64,000 nt of DNA from Paenibacillus sp. 1_12 (lineage in GTDB: Bacteria; Bacillota; Bacilli; Paenibacillales; NBRC-103111), in assembly GCF_900114475.1 (NCBI RefSeq), contig NZ_FOTE01000007.1:241388-305387 (forward strand). The letters are read 5' to 3'. The notes below the pieces were generated by a model. It did not search any database, was not told the origin of the DNA, and worked only from the letters and a program-made list of their open reading frames with translations. Numbering within the stretch: position 1 is the stretch's first letter; each line of letters opens with the position of its first letter. The position numbers and the translations under genes were made by a program. Shown in pieces: positions 44,223 through 53,249 of this stretch.

Positions 44223-45587
44223 ATGTTGAGAAAATTACGAGGCTGGCTGGAAAAACGGTCACCTGCCCAGGTTATAACCGGTTATTATTTACTGGCAGTA
44301 ACATTATCTGTTTTATTATTTAGTATCCCAGCTGTGCATAAACCTGGGGTTGAAGTTCCTTTTATTGATACCGTCTTCACTGCTGTAAGTGTGGTGAGTG
44401 ATACAGGTTTGACTGTATTTAATATTTCGGAAACCTATAGCGTATTTGGGTATTTTATTATTATGTTCGTTTTGCAATTCGGTGGTATTGGCATTATGGC
44501 TATGAGCACATTTTTCTGGATGCTCTTAGGCCGAAAAATTGGATTGCGTGAACGTCGTCTTATAATGGTTGATAATAATCAGTTCGCATTATCAGGGCTC
44601 GTTCAATTAGTTAGAGAAATCTTAAAGATTGTTCTTCTAACAGAGCTCATCGGGGGAATCATTTTTGGATTTCATTTTTTGAGATATTATCCGACCTGGA
44701 AGGAAGCCTTTCTTCATGGCTTGTTTGCATCAGTCAGTGCGACAACAAACGCTGGAATGGATATTACCGGAGTGTCCTTTGCTACTTATAAGGATGATTA
44801 TTTTGTACAAATAATAACGATTTTACTTATCATTTTTGGTGCAATCGGGTTCCCTGTAATCATTGAAGTGAAGGCTTTTTTAACCAGGAAAAAGATGAAG
44901 CTCGAGCATCCTTTCCGATTTACATTATTTACCAAGTTGACAACATCTACGTATGGAATTCTTCTTGTCATTGGGACAATCCTTATTTTAATATTTGAAG
45001 CTCAACATTATTTTAAGAATTTGACATGGCACGAAAGCTTTTTCTATGCCTTTTTTCAAGCAGCAACGACGAGAAGTGCCGGGCTTACGACGATGGATAT
45101 AACTGAATTTTCGATGCCGACACTCCTGGTTATGAGTATCTTCATGTTTATTGGAGGTTCTCCTAATTCTGTGGGTGGGGGAATCCGTACAACGACATTT
45201 GCCTTAAATATGTTATTTGTTTATCACTTTGCAAAAGGAAATCGTGAAATCAAGGTCTTTAAACGAGAGCTTCATCAAGATGATATTATGAAATCACTGG
45301 CCATTACATTTTTAGCTATTCTGATGTGCTCCATATCAGTTGTCGTTTTAAGTATGACTGATCAACAGCATTCACTTATTTCTATATTTTTGGAAGTTTG
45401 TTCTGCCTTTGGTACAGTAGGCTTGTCTATGGGGATTACCCCTGATCTTAGCATTTATGGAAAATGCATTCTCATGGTTTTGATGTTTATAGGAAGAATC
45501 GGTTTAACTTCTTTCTTGTTTATCATTGGCGGAGAGAAAAAGAAAGCAAATTTTCATTATCCAGAAGAGAGAGTGATTACGGGTTAA
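44223..45587 (+). CDS. ktrB: Potassium uptake protein, KtrB/TrkH family
   Basis: 454 residues forming the membrane pore of a K+ (Na+-coupled) uptake system, with four membrane-pore-membrane repeats. Selectivity-loop segments are visible: VSVVSDTGLTVF, SVSATTNAGMDITG, AATTRSAGLTTMD and CSAFGTVGLSMGI. KtrB needs a cytoplasmic RCK subunit (KtrA), and none is adjacent. An AAAGGAT site precedes the ATG. Assignment to KtrB rather than KtrD rests on general resemblance only. Confidence 0.9.
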   Translation: MLRKLRGWLEKRSPAQVITGYYLLAVTLSVLLFSIPAVHKPGVEVPFIDTVFTAVSVVSDTGLTVFNISETYSVFGYFIIMFVLQFGGIGIMAMSTFFWMLLGRKIGLRERRLIMVDNNQFALSGLVQLVREILKIVLLTELIGGIIFGFHFLRYYPTWKEAFLHGLFASVSATTNAGMDITGVSFATYKDDYFVQIITILLIIFGAIGFPVIIEVKAFLTRKKMKLEHPFRFTLFTKLTTSTYGILLVIGTILILIFEAQHYFKNLTWHESFFYAFFQAATTRSAGLTTMDITEFSMPTLLVMSIFMFIGGSPNSVGGGIRTTTFALNMLFVYHFAKGNREIKVFKRELHQDDIMKSLAITFLAILMCSISVVVLSMTDQQHSLISIFLEVCSAFGTVGLSMGITPDLSIYGKCILMVLMFIGRIGLTSFLFIIGGEKKKANFHYPEERVITG

Positions 45588-46029
45588 TCGATCAGAAGAA
45601 GAGATCCTTAGTTCGATACACTGGATTCAAGCATACAAGAACCATATACAAATGGATGACCAAATACAAATCTCATAAATCGACTGGATTAAATGATACT
45701 CTTCAATGTTTTTAGCAGGGTCTCAATGTTCAGTTCCAACCGAGAAAAACAACTATCATACGAGTTTATTTCTTGTTTGAGTTGATTTTTCTCGGTTGCT
45801 TTTACGGGATCCGTTCCGAACACCAACGAGTACGGTAGATCTCAAAACCGTTGCCTAGAGGCGATTTGTGGAATCGTGTATAGAATACAGAGAGCTCGGC
45901 ACGAAACAGGCAGAAAACACGATACTAATGGAAGTCTCCTGCCATAGGTTTTGAAAATAAACCTTTACAAGCTTCTAGCAATCACTTATATTAACTATAT
46001 CGAAAGATTCGATATTTGGAGTGATTTTT
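45588..46029 (+). other. Intergenic region with a long terminator hairpin
   Basis: A long stem (CAACCGAGAAAAACAACT at 45737-45754 with AGTTGATTTTTCTCGGTTG at 45780-45798, one bulged base) is followed by CTTTTAC and probably terminates ktrB. No gene was recognised in the remaining 220 bases. GGAG at 46017 belongs to the next gene. Confidence 0.65.
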
Positions 46030-46401
46030 ATGAAACCGTTTTCAATGGGAAACGGTCAGTTAAAGCAAGAGCTGGCTAAGGACTATCAAGAAGTATATTT
46101 GGAGCTTTTTGAATTCGGTACAAAGAATCAACGATTGGATATAATTGGAAACAAGCTCTTATTCCTCGATTCCCATCGGAGAGTGTTTGCTCTTAAAACC
46201 CTTGATCGACAAAATCGCGAATTTTCCCGTATTATGGATGTGATGCTGATTGATCAGTTCAAAGAACGGTTCAAGATGAAGCTCATCGAGAAGTATGGGT
46301 TTCAAATCGTAACTATCCTGAAGGATTATGACCCTGCCTCCGAGCTCACGGCAACGGTGATTGTCCTTGACCAAGACGTTGCGAATTATTTGCAAAATTG
46401 A
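46030..46401 (+). CDS. Small hypothetical protein, possibly DUF2294-like
   Basis: A 123-residue soluble protein without a signal peptide. The pattern in the second half (RRVFALKTLDRQNREFSRIMD, then an Asp-rich ending with TVIVLDQDV) faintly resembles the DUF2294 family of uncharacterised Bacillota proteins. I cannot confirm it. GGAG lies 9 bases before the ATG at 46030; the in-frame GTG at 46021 is next to the site and less likely. A very long hairpin follows. Confidence 0.6.
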   Translation: MKPFSMGNGQLKQELAKDYQEVYLELFEFGTKNQRLDIIGNKLLFLDSHRRVFALKTLDRQNREFSRIMDVMLIDQFKERFKMKLIEKYGFQIVTILKDYDPASELTATVIVLDQDVANYLQN

Positions 46402-46444
46402 ATACCACTGACTGGTCCATTGAACTTCCGCAAGGAAGAGCAGG

Positions 46445-46515
46445 AAAGCCATCAGTATGAAACGGAAGTTAAAAGCAATCGCTTTTGACGTACCGTACAT
46501 ACTGATGGCTTTTTT
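46445..46515 (+). terminator. Very long hairpin, terminator-like
   Basis: AGCCATCAGTATG pairs with CATACTGATGGCT. Inside it ACGG pairs with CCGT and AAAAGC with GCTTTT, giving one rod of about 64 bases with small internal loops and a TTTTTT tail. It may be a terminator or a stable small RNA. Confidence 0.75.
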
Positions 46516-46556
46516 ATATGATGAATTTACAAAAAAGATAAGGAGGTCGTAGAAAC

Positions 46557-46820
46557 ATGAAAAAAAGCACCAAATTGCAGTTCCTGAAGGCAGACACATT
46601 ACCTGCTTCGATCTGCCGCGTGCGCCAGGACAGCAAATTGACAGGGGAGGCCCATGAGCTTGAGCCGCAATTAATGATTGGAAACCGCCGCACTCTGGAG
46701 ATCTATAAGAACGGCTTGCCTCTTGCCTTTGCGCTCGAAGTCCTATTACCCGATGTGGAGGTGATGGTGTATCGGGATAGGGTCTCTTCTCAGCCAGTTA
46801 CCAGCCAGTTAGAGCAGTAG
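46557..46820 (+). CDS. Small hypothetical protein (87 residues)
   Basis: Not recognised. A strong AAGGAGG precedes the ATG, so it is very probably translated. The protein is soluble, with two Cys-poor beta-like halves (LQFLKADTLPASICRVRQD, then LEIYKNGLPLAFALEVLLP). It lies between a long hairpin and the Gate-domain transporter gene and shows no clear functional link to either. Confidence 0.6.
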   Translation: MKKSTKLQFLKADTLPASICRVRQDSKLTGEAHELEPQLMIGNRRTLEIYKNGLPLAFALEVLLPDVEVMVYRDRVSSQPVTSQLEQ

Positions 46821-46941
46821 GCGGCACGAGACAAAAAGAGTATGGGCAGTCGATGGCAGCGCATTATTTGGCTAACAAAGTAAGGATTTAATGGCAAGTG
46901 CTTTAATTAAAAGAACAAAATCACACAAGGAGCGATGATCT

Positions 46942-48060
46942 ATGAATGATTTGCAGAAAACAAGTACTAACTCTTCTGAAGCTGTCGTCTTATCAGCAGC
47001 ACGGAAGAAGTGGGCGCCCATCGAAATGGTTGGTTTAGTTCTATTCATTACATCTATGGTTACGTTATTTATTTCTCCTGAAACCATTGCCGGTTTATTC
47101 AATGCCATCGTCGCTAAAGTATTTCCAACTGTTGTAACTGTATTTTTAACGGGTGAAGTGGGTATAGCCATTATTGTCAGTGTCATTGTCGGTAGAATAT
47201 TGGAGAGATTGGGGTTCACGGATGCGCTAATCCGCATCTTTCTACCTTTAATGAAATGGAGCAAGATCAATCCATCTGTCGTTATACCGAGCGTGTATCA
47301 TATACTTGGGGATATTAACGCAGCGGGAAAAATTGCCGGCCCTATTCTAAAACGTGCCAAAGCGACTAAAGATGAGCAGAAAATCGCCGTCGCTACGATG
47401 GTTCAGTCCCAGCAATCCTTTGCTACATTTATGATAGGTTTGGTAGCGCTTACAGCGATGGGTATTAATGTGTTCCCGATCATTGTTCTTACTATTTTTG
47501 TTCCCTTATTCGTAGTTCCGTTTATTTTGTCCAAAACGATTTATCGAGATACAAAATCAGTTAAGCTGGAGGATCTGCCGCGCTTTACTCCAAAGACACC
47601 ATTTCTGAAGGTGATGTTCGATTCCTCCCGCGAAGGTATTGAATTACTGCTGTTGGTAGTGATTCCCGCTGTTGCTGTTATTTTTGCTTTCATCGGTGTA
47701 TTCGAATATATTGGCATTTGGAAATCAGTCGAATCTGGCATGGGATCGGTCTTATCAGCTCTTAGCATTCACCCGGATACCGGTATCCTGTCGGTTCTGG
47801 TTAGTCCAACTCTGGCTATGGCGGAGCTGGGCAAGCTTGCATCTTCTGTAGATCCTCGACTGGCAGTCGGATCATTCGTTCTTGCTTCCTCGGGGCTTCC
47901 TCTATCGGTCATCTTCGGGCAAATCCCGGCAACCTGGGTTAGTATTTCCGATTTAAACGAGCGTGAAGCGATGGGGGCAGCGGTTCTTGGAATTATTATG
48001 AGAGTAGCTACTGCATTTATTGTCGGCTATTTCATTACTCCATTGGTGATGTATGTATAA
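46942..48060 (+). CDS. Gate/nucleoside-recognition-domain membrane transporter (YjiH-like)
   Basis: 372 residues with about nine hydrophobic segments and two Gate-like repeats (VIPSVYHILGDINAAGKIAG and LVSPTLAMAELGKLAS). It resembles YjiH-type proteins predicted to transport small organic substrates. An 8-base overlap with the following amidohydrolase start shows translational coupling, so it probably imports the substrate of that enzyme. AAGGAGCG lies before the ATG. Confidence 0.82.
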   Translation: MNDLQKTSTNSSEAVVLSAARKKWAPIEMVGLVLFITSMVTLFISPETIAGLFNAIVAKVFPTVVTVFLTGEVGIAIIVSVIVGRILERLGFTDALIRIFLPLMKWSKINPSVVIPSVYHILGDINAAGKIAGPILKRAKATKDEQKIAVATMVQSQQSFATFMIGLVALTAMGINVFPIIVLTIFVPLFVVPFILSKTIYRDTKSVKLEDLPRFTPKTPFLKVMFDSSREGIELLLLVVIPAVAVIFAFIGVFEYIGIWKSVESGMGSVLSALSIHPDTGILSVLVSPTLAMAELGKLASSVDPRLAVGSFVLASSGLPLSVIFGQIPATWVSISDLNEREAMGAAVLGIIMRVATAFIVGYFITPLVMYV

Positions 48061-49276
48061 CTCTTACTTGCTTAAATCAAATAAATTGGTTACGGTTTCG
48101 GATAGAGGAACTATCCATAACGGAGCTATGTTGATTGAAAATGGGTTGATTAAGCAGATACTCACTCAGCAGGAAGCGCAGAGAGTTTCAGCAGCAATAG
48201 ATGTGGTCGATTGCTCGAAATATGTCGTTACCCCATCACTGATCGATTGCCATACACATTTGCTTGAATTTGCTCCTGCCTCCATATACGGGGTAACGAA
48301 AGAGACTTATGGTTTGGGCGGACAGGCGCTCTTGCTGCAAGCATTGTCGAATGGAATTACAGCGCTTGGTGAACAAATTTGCGGGTTCCCCACCATTGAT
48401 TTGACACTGTCGGATATTCGCAAGTGGTCTCAGAGCATTCCCATGGATATATGCTTTTCGCTCTCCAGTATATCGATTGGATTCAATAATCTTCTTCACT
48501 TTTCCGCTTCGACAAGGTCGCAGTCCATTAGCCAGGAGCGGCTTATGGAAGAAGAGATTCTGAATTATCTTGTTGAACATAGTGAATACCCGGGTGAAAA
48601 TTTGTTTATTAATGCTACACCGGCAAATTTTACAGAAGACGTGGTGCCTAATGCCGGTGCGGTGATCTATAAGCAGCAGGAGTTGGTGCATATTGCAAAC
48701 CTCTTTCACCAAGCAGGCAAAAAAATAGGAGCACATGTGGGAGGAGAGACAGCAATTCGTATGGCGCTGGATGCTGACTTTGATGTCCTGCATCACGCTC
48801 ATGGCATCTCTGATCAGTTGATAGAGCAAGCACGGCAGCAGCAGGTCTCTATTGTGGCTACACCGATTGGCGGTACCCATCTTGTCCCGAATTCTCCTGA
48901 AGAAATCTCCTGTATAGCCATGAAAGGAATTAATATTGCCATCTCTACTGATGCGTATCTTCCAATCCATCCGAATGCAGATTGGATACCGAATGGCAAC
49001 GATGGAAAGCTGCTCGGTCCAGAATCACTATTATTGGCGGCTCATCCTGCCATGAAGCTCCTTTATGAAAAAGGATGGGACGAGAATGCAGTGCTATCGT
49101 TGATCACTCGGAACGCCGCGCAAATTATGGGAAGGGATGGACGCTATGGGCAGTTATCCGAGGGAATGGAAGCCAATTTTTTAGTATCCCCGGGCTTACC
49201 CGGACTTGAAATAACGAATTCTAATGAGCTGCTTCAAGTCTACTATAAGGGAGTAAAAGTAATGGATAGAGGCTAA
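48053..49276 (+). CDS. Amidohydrolase-family metalloenzyme
   Basis: A 407-residue TIM-barrel amidohydrolase. The first metal motif is DCHTHL near residue 66. Later metal His residues are in GAHVGGETA and DVLHHAHGIS, and the catalytic Asp is in ISTDAYLP. The N- and C-terminal strands form the usual small beta-sandwich (LIENGLIKQIL, QVYYKGVKVMDRG). The cyclic amide substrate is unknown. It overlaps the transporter gene by 8 bases, so transport and hydrolysis of one substrate is likely. Confidence 0.85.
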   Translation: MYNSYLLKSNKLVTVSDRGTIHNGAMLIENGLIKQILTQQEAQRVSAAIDVVDCSKYVVTPSLIDCHTHLLEFAPASIYGVTKETYGLGGQALLLQALSNGITALGEQICGFPTIDLTLSDIRKWSQSIPMDICFSLSSISIGFNNLLHFSASTRSQSISQERLMEEEILNYLVEHSEYPGENLFINATPANFTEDVVPNAGAVIYKQQELVHIANLFHQAGKKIGAHVGGETAIRMALDADFDVLHHAHGISDQLIEQARQQQVSIVATPIGGTHLVPNSPEEISCIAMKGINIAISTDAYLPIHPNADWIPNGNDGKLLGPESLLLAAHPAMKLLYEKGWDENAVLSLITRNAAQIMGRDGRYGQLSEGMEANFLVSPGLPGLEITNSNELLQVYYKGVKVMDRG

Positions 49277-49363
49277 AATTTAAGAAGCTTAGGCGCATTT
49301 TCCCCTGGTGTTGTACAAGATGTTCTACAGAACAAAGATTTAATTGGGATATTATTATCTCAA

Positions 49364-49407
49364 AAAAAAGCAACCTCCTGTCAATGAAGACTTGAGGTTG
49401 CTTTTTT
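49364..49407. terminator. Bidirectional terminator between convergent genes
   Basis: A 14-bp perfect stem (AAAAAAGCAACCTC / GAGGTTGCTTTTTT) lies between the amidohydrolase (+) and the aldo/keto reductase (-). Confidence 0.92.
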
Positions 49408-49447
49408 ATGATTTGCACAAGCACACATATCCTATGATTGCGAGCGT

Positions 49448-50365
49448 TTACGGAAGCACATTGCCTGCCGAACGATAGATAGCATACCATTCTTCACGTG
49501 TCAGATGAATATCACCTGCTTTGATGCAATCCTTTAAGCGAGCAATATTCATCGTGCCGATGACCGGCTGCATGTGCGCAGGATGGCGCAAAAGCCATGC
49601 GATAGCGATCGTCGTGTTGCTAACTTCATATTTGTTTGCAATTTCATCGATTTTTTGATTCAATGCCGGAAACTTGTCATTTCCAAGAAATACACCTTCG
49701 AAGAATCCGTATTGGAAAGGCGACCAAGGCTGGATAGTGATATCGTTCAGTCTGCAATAATCAAGCACACCTTCGTCCCGGCTCACTGCTGCGTCATTTT
49801 CCATATTTACATTAAACCCATGAGTTATCATGGTGGAGTTGGTGATGCTTAATTGCAGCTGGTTTGCAACAAACGGCTGCTTCACCGATTTCTTAAGCAA
49901 TTGGATCTGCATTGGAGTTTGATTGGAAACGCCGAAATGCCGCACTTTTCCTGATGTTTCAAGGATATTAAAAGCCTCTGCAACTTCATCTGGTTCAACC
50001 AACGTATCCGGGCGATGCAGAAGTAGAATGTCCAGATATTCGGTTTTTAACCGCTTCAAGATGCCGTCTACCGACTCTAATATATGTTCTTTGGAAAAGT
50101 CGAACATTCCTTTTCGAATACCGCATTTGGATTGCAGGATGATATTTTCACGAATATTCGCATTCATATGGATGGCATCGGCGAATATTTCTTCACAGGT
50201 ACCGCTACCGTATATATCTGCGTGGTCGAAGAAATTTGCACCTTCGTCTAGCGCTGATTGGATAAATTGCTCAGCTTCTGCTTTATCCAACGATTTAATA
50301 CGCATGCAGCCGACTGCAACAACCGGCACCTCTAAAGTGCTATTTCCAAGCTTCATTGTCCTCAT
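49448..50365 (-). CDS. Aldo/keto reductase (YdhF-like)
   Basis: A 305-residue NADPH-dependent carbonyl reductase with a TIM-barrel. Catalytic residues are Asp and Tyr in FFDHADIYGSG, Lys in LQSKCGIR and His in LLLHRPDTL. The C-terminal HMQPVIGTMNIARL cofactor loop resembles the E. coli YdhF group. Substrate unknown. The minus-strand AGGAGG lies 9 bases before the ATG at 50365; the frame is open 24 codons further but without a site. Confidence 0.9.
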   Translation of the reverse strand: MRTMKLGNSTLEVPVVAVGCMRIKSLDKAEAEQFIQSALDEGANFFDHADIYGSGTCEEIFADAIHMNANIRENIILQSKCGIRKGMFDFSKEHILESVDGILKRLKTEYLDILLLHRPDTLVEPDEVAEAFNILETSGKVRHFGVSNQTPMQIQLLKKSVKQPFVANQLQLSITNSTMITHGFNVNMENDAAVSRDEGVLDYCRLNDITIQPWSPFQYGFFEGVFLGNDKFPALNQKIDEIANKYEVSNTTIAIAWLLRHPAHMQPVIGTMNIARLKDCIKAGDIHLTREEWYAIYRSAGNVLP

Positions 50366-50614
50366 GTTCAAAGTCCTCCTAGTGGATGGGGTAAAAACCA
50401 TTTCAATTCTTTCCTGAACTAGTATAGCTGAATACATAGTCTTATGTAAGAGCTGAAATATTATAAAGTAAGTAAACGAAAAGTAACTATACTTATCGAA
50501 TGGTAAATTTCTAGACTTTTATTCGTGATCTTGCAGATACTTGACTGCCGTGTGATATATTAAAAAAGGGCGGGAAGCTCAAATAACTAGTAACCCTACA
50601 TAGGAGGCATCTAA

Positions 50615-51220
50615 ATGTTTCAATATAGCAATCAAGATTATACAGAAGTAAACTTTGGCAATCAAGATTTAAGGTTCGGCGGGCTAAAAAGTTGTACATT
50701 TAACCGGTGCTCGTTTTCTAAGGTGTCACTAGAGGAGATTACATCGAGCAACTGCCGTTTTATTGAGTGTGATTTTAGCGGTGCCTTGTTAAATGGTTCG
50801 ATGCATACAGAATCCGCGTTTGAAAATTGTAACTTTAACGAAGCTAATCTTTTTGTTTCGAAATTTGAAAAATGCAAAATGACGGGTTCGGATTTTACTG
50901 GCTCAAAAATGGATGGAATCACCATTACTCAAGGCGATTGGTCCTATACAAATTTAAGTGATACCAGATTAGTTAGACAAGATTTACGTGGAATCAAATT
51001 TTATGAGGCAGATTTGTCAGGAGCAAATTTAGAAAAAGCCGATTTAAGAGATTGTGATCTGACTATGGCGTTACTGGCAAAAGCAAAGCTATCGGGTGCT
51101 GATGTAAGAGGGGCTAAAATGGAAGGTGTGGATTTTAAAACATTCATCATATCAGGCATGAAAATGGATAGAGAGCAATCTGTATTGTTTTCGCTTTCTC
51201 ATGGAGCCAAGATAGATTAA
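50615..51220 (+). CDS. Pentapeptide-repeat protein
   Basis: A 201-residue right-handed quadrilateral beta-helix with A(N/D)Lxx-like repeats through most of its length (FTGSKMDGI, ADLSGANLEKADLRDCDLT). Some pentapeptide proteins (Qnr, McbG, AlbG) mimic DNA and protect gyrase, and the length is in the Qnr range. That role is only a possibility here. TAGGAGGC precedes the ATG. Confidence 0.88.
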   Translation: MFQYSNQDYTEVNFGNQDLRFGGLKSCTFNRCSFSKVSLEEITSSNCRFIECDFSGALLNGSMHTESAFENCNFNEANLFVSKFEKCKMTGSDFTGSKMDGITITQGDWSYTNLSDTRLVRQDLRGIKFYEADLSGANLEKADLRDCDLTMALLAKAKLSGADVRGAKMEGVDFKTFIISGMKMDREQSVLFSLSHGAKID

Positions 51221-51323
51221 TGATAATCAAATTCCCTATTTAATCGCTTGACTTGGAGTTAACTCCAAGGAGTAAACTAAATATGAAAGAAATAATATCT
51301 AATGGAGAGTGAGGAACAATCAG

Positions 51324-52304
51324 ATGGAATATGTGAAACTTGGAAATACAGGCTTGGATGTATCTCAGCTTTGTCTTGGTTGTATGAGCTTTGGTGTAGC
51401 AGAGCGGTGGGTTCATCCATGGGTACTTGATGAAGAGAACAGTCGTCTTATAATAAAAAAAGCTCTGGAACTGGGTATCAATTTTTTTGATACAGCGAAT
51501 GTATATTCAGACGGAACAAGTGAGGAAATCGTTGGAAGAGCTCTAAAGGAGTTTGCCAATCGTGATGAAATTGTGCTCGCGACAAAGGTGCATTTCCGTA
51601 TGCATCAAGGACCTAATGGTGCTGGTCTTTCCCGAAAGGCAATCATGAGTGAAGTGGATAAAAGCCTTAAGAGACTGGGAACAGACTATGTAGACCTTTA
51701 TCAAATCCACCGCTGGGATTACAATACTCCTATTGAAGAAACGATGGAAGCATTGCATGATGTTGTGAAGGCTGGGAAGGCAAGATACATTGGTGCTTCT
51801 GCCATGTACGCATGGCAGTTCCTAAAGGCACTACATATAGCCGAGAAAAATGGATGGACCCGATTTGTATCGATGCAGAATCATTTGAACCTCATATATC
51901 GCGAAGAGGAGAGGGAGATGCTGCCGCTTTGTAAGGAAGAAAAAATCGGTGTGATTCCATATAGCCCGCTTGCATCAGGAAGATTGACGCGTGATTGGTC
52001 GGAAACAACACATCGTTCCGAAACCGATCAAGTTCAAAAATCTAAATACGATGCGACTGCAAGTACTGATCGATTGATTGTGGAGCGCGTTGCGGCAATC
52101 GCAGAAAAACGTGGTGTTCCCCGCGCTCAAATCGCTCTTGCCTGGTTGTTGCAGAAAGAACCGGTAACAGCTCCCATTATCGGTGCTACGAAAATGTCTC
52201 ATCTCGAAGATCCAGTAGCTGCTCTATCGATTGCGTTAACACCAGAAGAAATTATGTCGCTCGAAGAGCCGTATGTTCCCCATTCAGTAATTGGTGCAGT
52301 TTGA
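51324..52304 (+). CDS. Aldo/keto reductase
   Basis: A 326-residue AKR of the Tas/YajO kind. It opens with VKLGNTGLDVSQLCLGCMSFG. Catalytic Asp and Tyr are in FFDTANVYSDG, Lys in LATKVHF and His in QIHRWDY. The cofactor-binding end is APIIGATKMSHL. The ATG at 51324 follows TGAGGA by 9 bases; the in-frame GTG at 51309 overlaps that site. The next gene encodes a MerR regulator, a common pairing for carbonyl-stress enzymes. Confidence 0.9.
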   Translation: MEYVKLGNTGLDVSQLCLGCMSFGVAERWVHPWVLDEENSRLIIKKALELGINFFDTANVYSDGTSEEIVGRALKEFANRDEIVLATKVHFRMHQGPNGAGLSRKAIMSEVDKSLKRLGTDYVDLYQIHRWDYNTPIEETMEALHDVVKAGKARYIGASAMYAWQFLKALHIAEKNGWTRFVSMQNHLNLIYREEEREMLPLCKEEKIGVIPYSPLASGRLTRDWSETTHRSETDQVQKSKYDATASTDRLIVERVAAIAEKRGVPRAQIALAWLLQKEPVTAPIIGATKMSHLEDPVAALSIALTPEEIMSLEEPYVPHSVIGAV

Positions 52305-52317
52305 TATAAGAAACGAC

Positions 52318-52350
52318 AAGAACGCCCAACCTTTTCGTGGGCGTTCTTGA
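52318..52350 (+). terminator. Hairpin between the aldo/keto reductase and merR-type genes
   Basis: An 11-bp perfect stem (AAGAACGCCCA / TGGGCGTTCTT) with a 9-nt loop lies 14 bases after the reductase stop and 28 bases before the regulator start. The T-run is poor, so read-through to the regulator is possible. Confidence 0.65.
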
Positions 52351-52375
52351 TCTCAATTTGGGAGGTGAAATCTGC

Positions 52376-52762
52376 ATGTTGATAGCAGGAGTAAGTGAAA
52401 AATTTGATTTGTCACCCGATACACTTCGTTATTATGAACGAATCGGGCTTATTCCGCGGGTGAACCGTAATAATAACGGAATCAGGGATTATACGGAAGA
52501 AGACTGCAGGTGGGTTGAATTTATAAAGTGCATGCGAGCCGTAGGCCTTCCAGTTGAAATTTTGATTGAATATGTTGGTTTATTTCAACAGGGCGATGAA
52601 ACCAAGGAAGCTAGAAAAGAACTCCTTATCGAGCAGCGTAAGCAGCTCTTTACAAGAATGGAAGATATGAAGAAGGTGTTGGAACGCCTAGATTATAAAA
52701 TTACCAGCTATGAACAGACAATAGTTAAAAAAGAAAAAACACTAAATAAACCTCAAGATTAG
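52376..52762 (+). CDS. MerR-family transcriptional regulator
   Basis: A 128-residue dimeric DNA-binding protein. The N-terminal winged helix has SEKFDLSPDTLRYYERIGLIPRV (split here as two motifs: DTLRYYERIGLIP, then RDYTEEDCRWVEFIKCMRA). A C-terminal coiled coil (residues 80-120) mediates dimerisation. It resembles the AdhR/YhdM group that senses aldehydes through Cys. The ATG at 52376 follows GGAGGTGA by 8 bases. It probably controls the adjacent reductase. Confidence 0.9.
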   Translation: MLIAGVSEKFDLSPDTLRYYERIGLIPRVNRNNNGIRDYTEEDCRWVEFIKCMRAVGLPVEILIEYVGLFQQGDETKEARKELLIEQRKQLFTRMEDMKKVLERLDYKITSYEQTIVKKEKTLNKPQD

Positions 52763-53249
52763 TTTTGTAAATAACAACGGGGAAACCATCCACAACTAGT
52801 CAAGGCAATATACTGAATATGAGCACGCGAAAGAACCTTCCTAATGAACAATGGAAGGTTTATTTTGGTGAATCGAAATGCATTTTGGTGAAAACCGAGC
52901 ACTTAGACTTGATGTCCTGCCATAGGAATGGATATGATGAATGTGAAAAAGCTTGAATTTACTTGGACTTTAGGTGAAAATAAGATATTTTCCAAACTCA
53001 TTGTGAAAGAGTCGGTATTGCTTGATAAAGGAAGCAACCTAACGCTATAATAAACAAACATATTTGTGTACACCGAACTGTCGATAATTGGATTCATGTT
53101 CAACTTAATGCTTCATATGAATTAGATATCATTATTATGAAGGCGCTTTTATTGATTGTAAGTATGGATCACGACCAGGGAAGATACACTACGATATCCC
53201 AGGAGATACCTCAGGAATAAGTAATAATTAGACTCGGGAGAGAGATGCG
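52763..53249 (+). other. Intergenic region before the second polysaccharide cluster
   Basis: A terminator-like hairpin AACCTTCC / GGAAGGTT (52834-52860) with TATTTT after it probably ends the merR transcript. The remaining 380 bases hold no recognisable gene. The regulator promoter is expected here but I could not pick it. Confidence 0.6.

Noticed and set aside
45464-45715. 83-codon frame across the end of ktrB
   Set aside because: It overlaps ktrB in another frame, has basic low-complexity composition and no ribosome site.
48236-48970. 244-codon minus-strand frame
   Set aside because: It is fully inside the amidohydrolase gene, whose motifs are clear; the product is low-complexity in His/Cys and has no recognisable fold.
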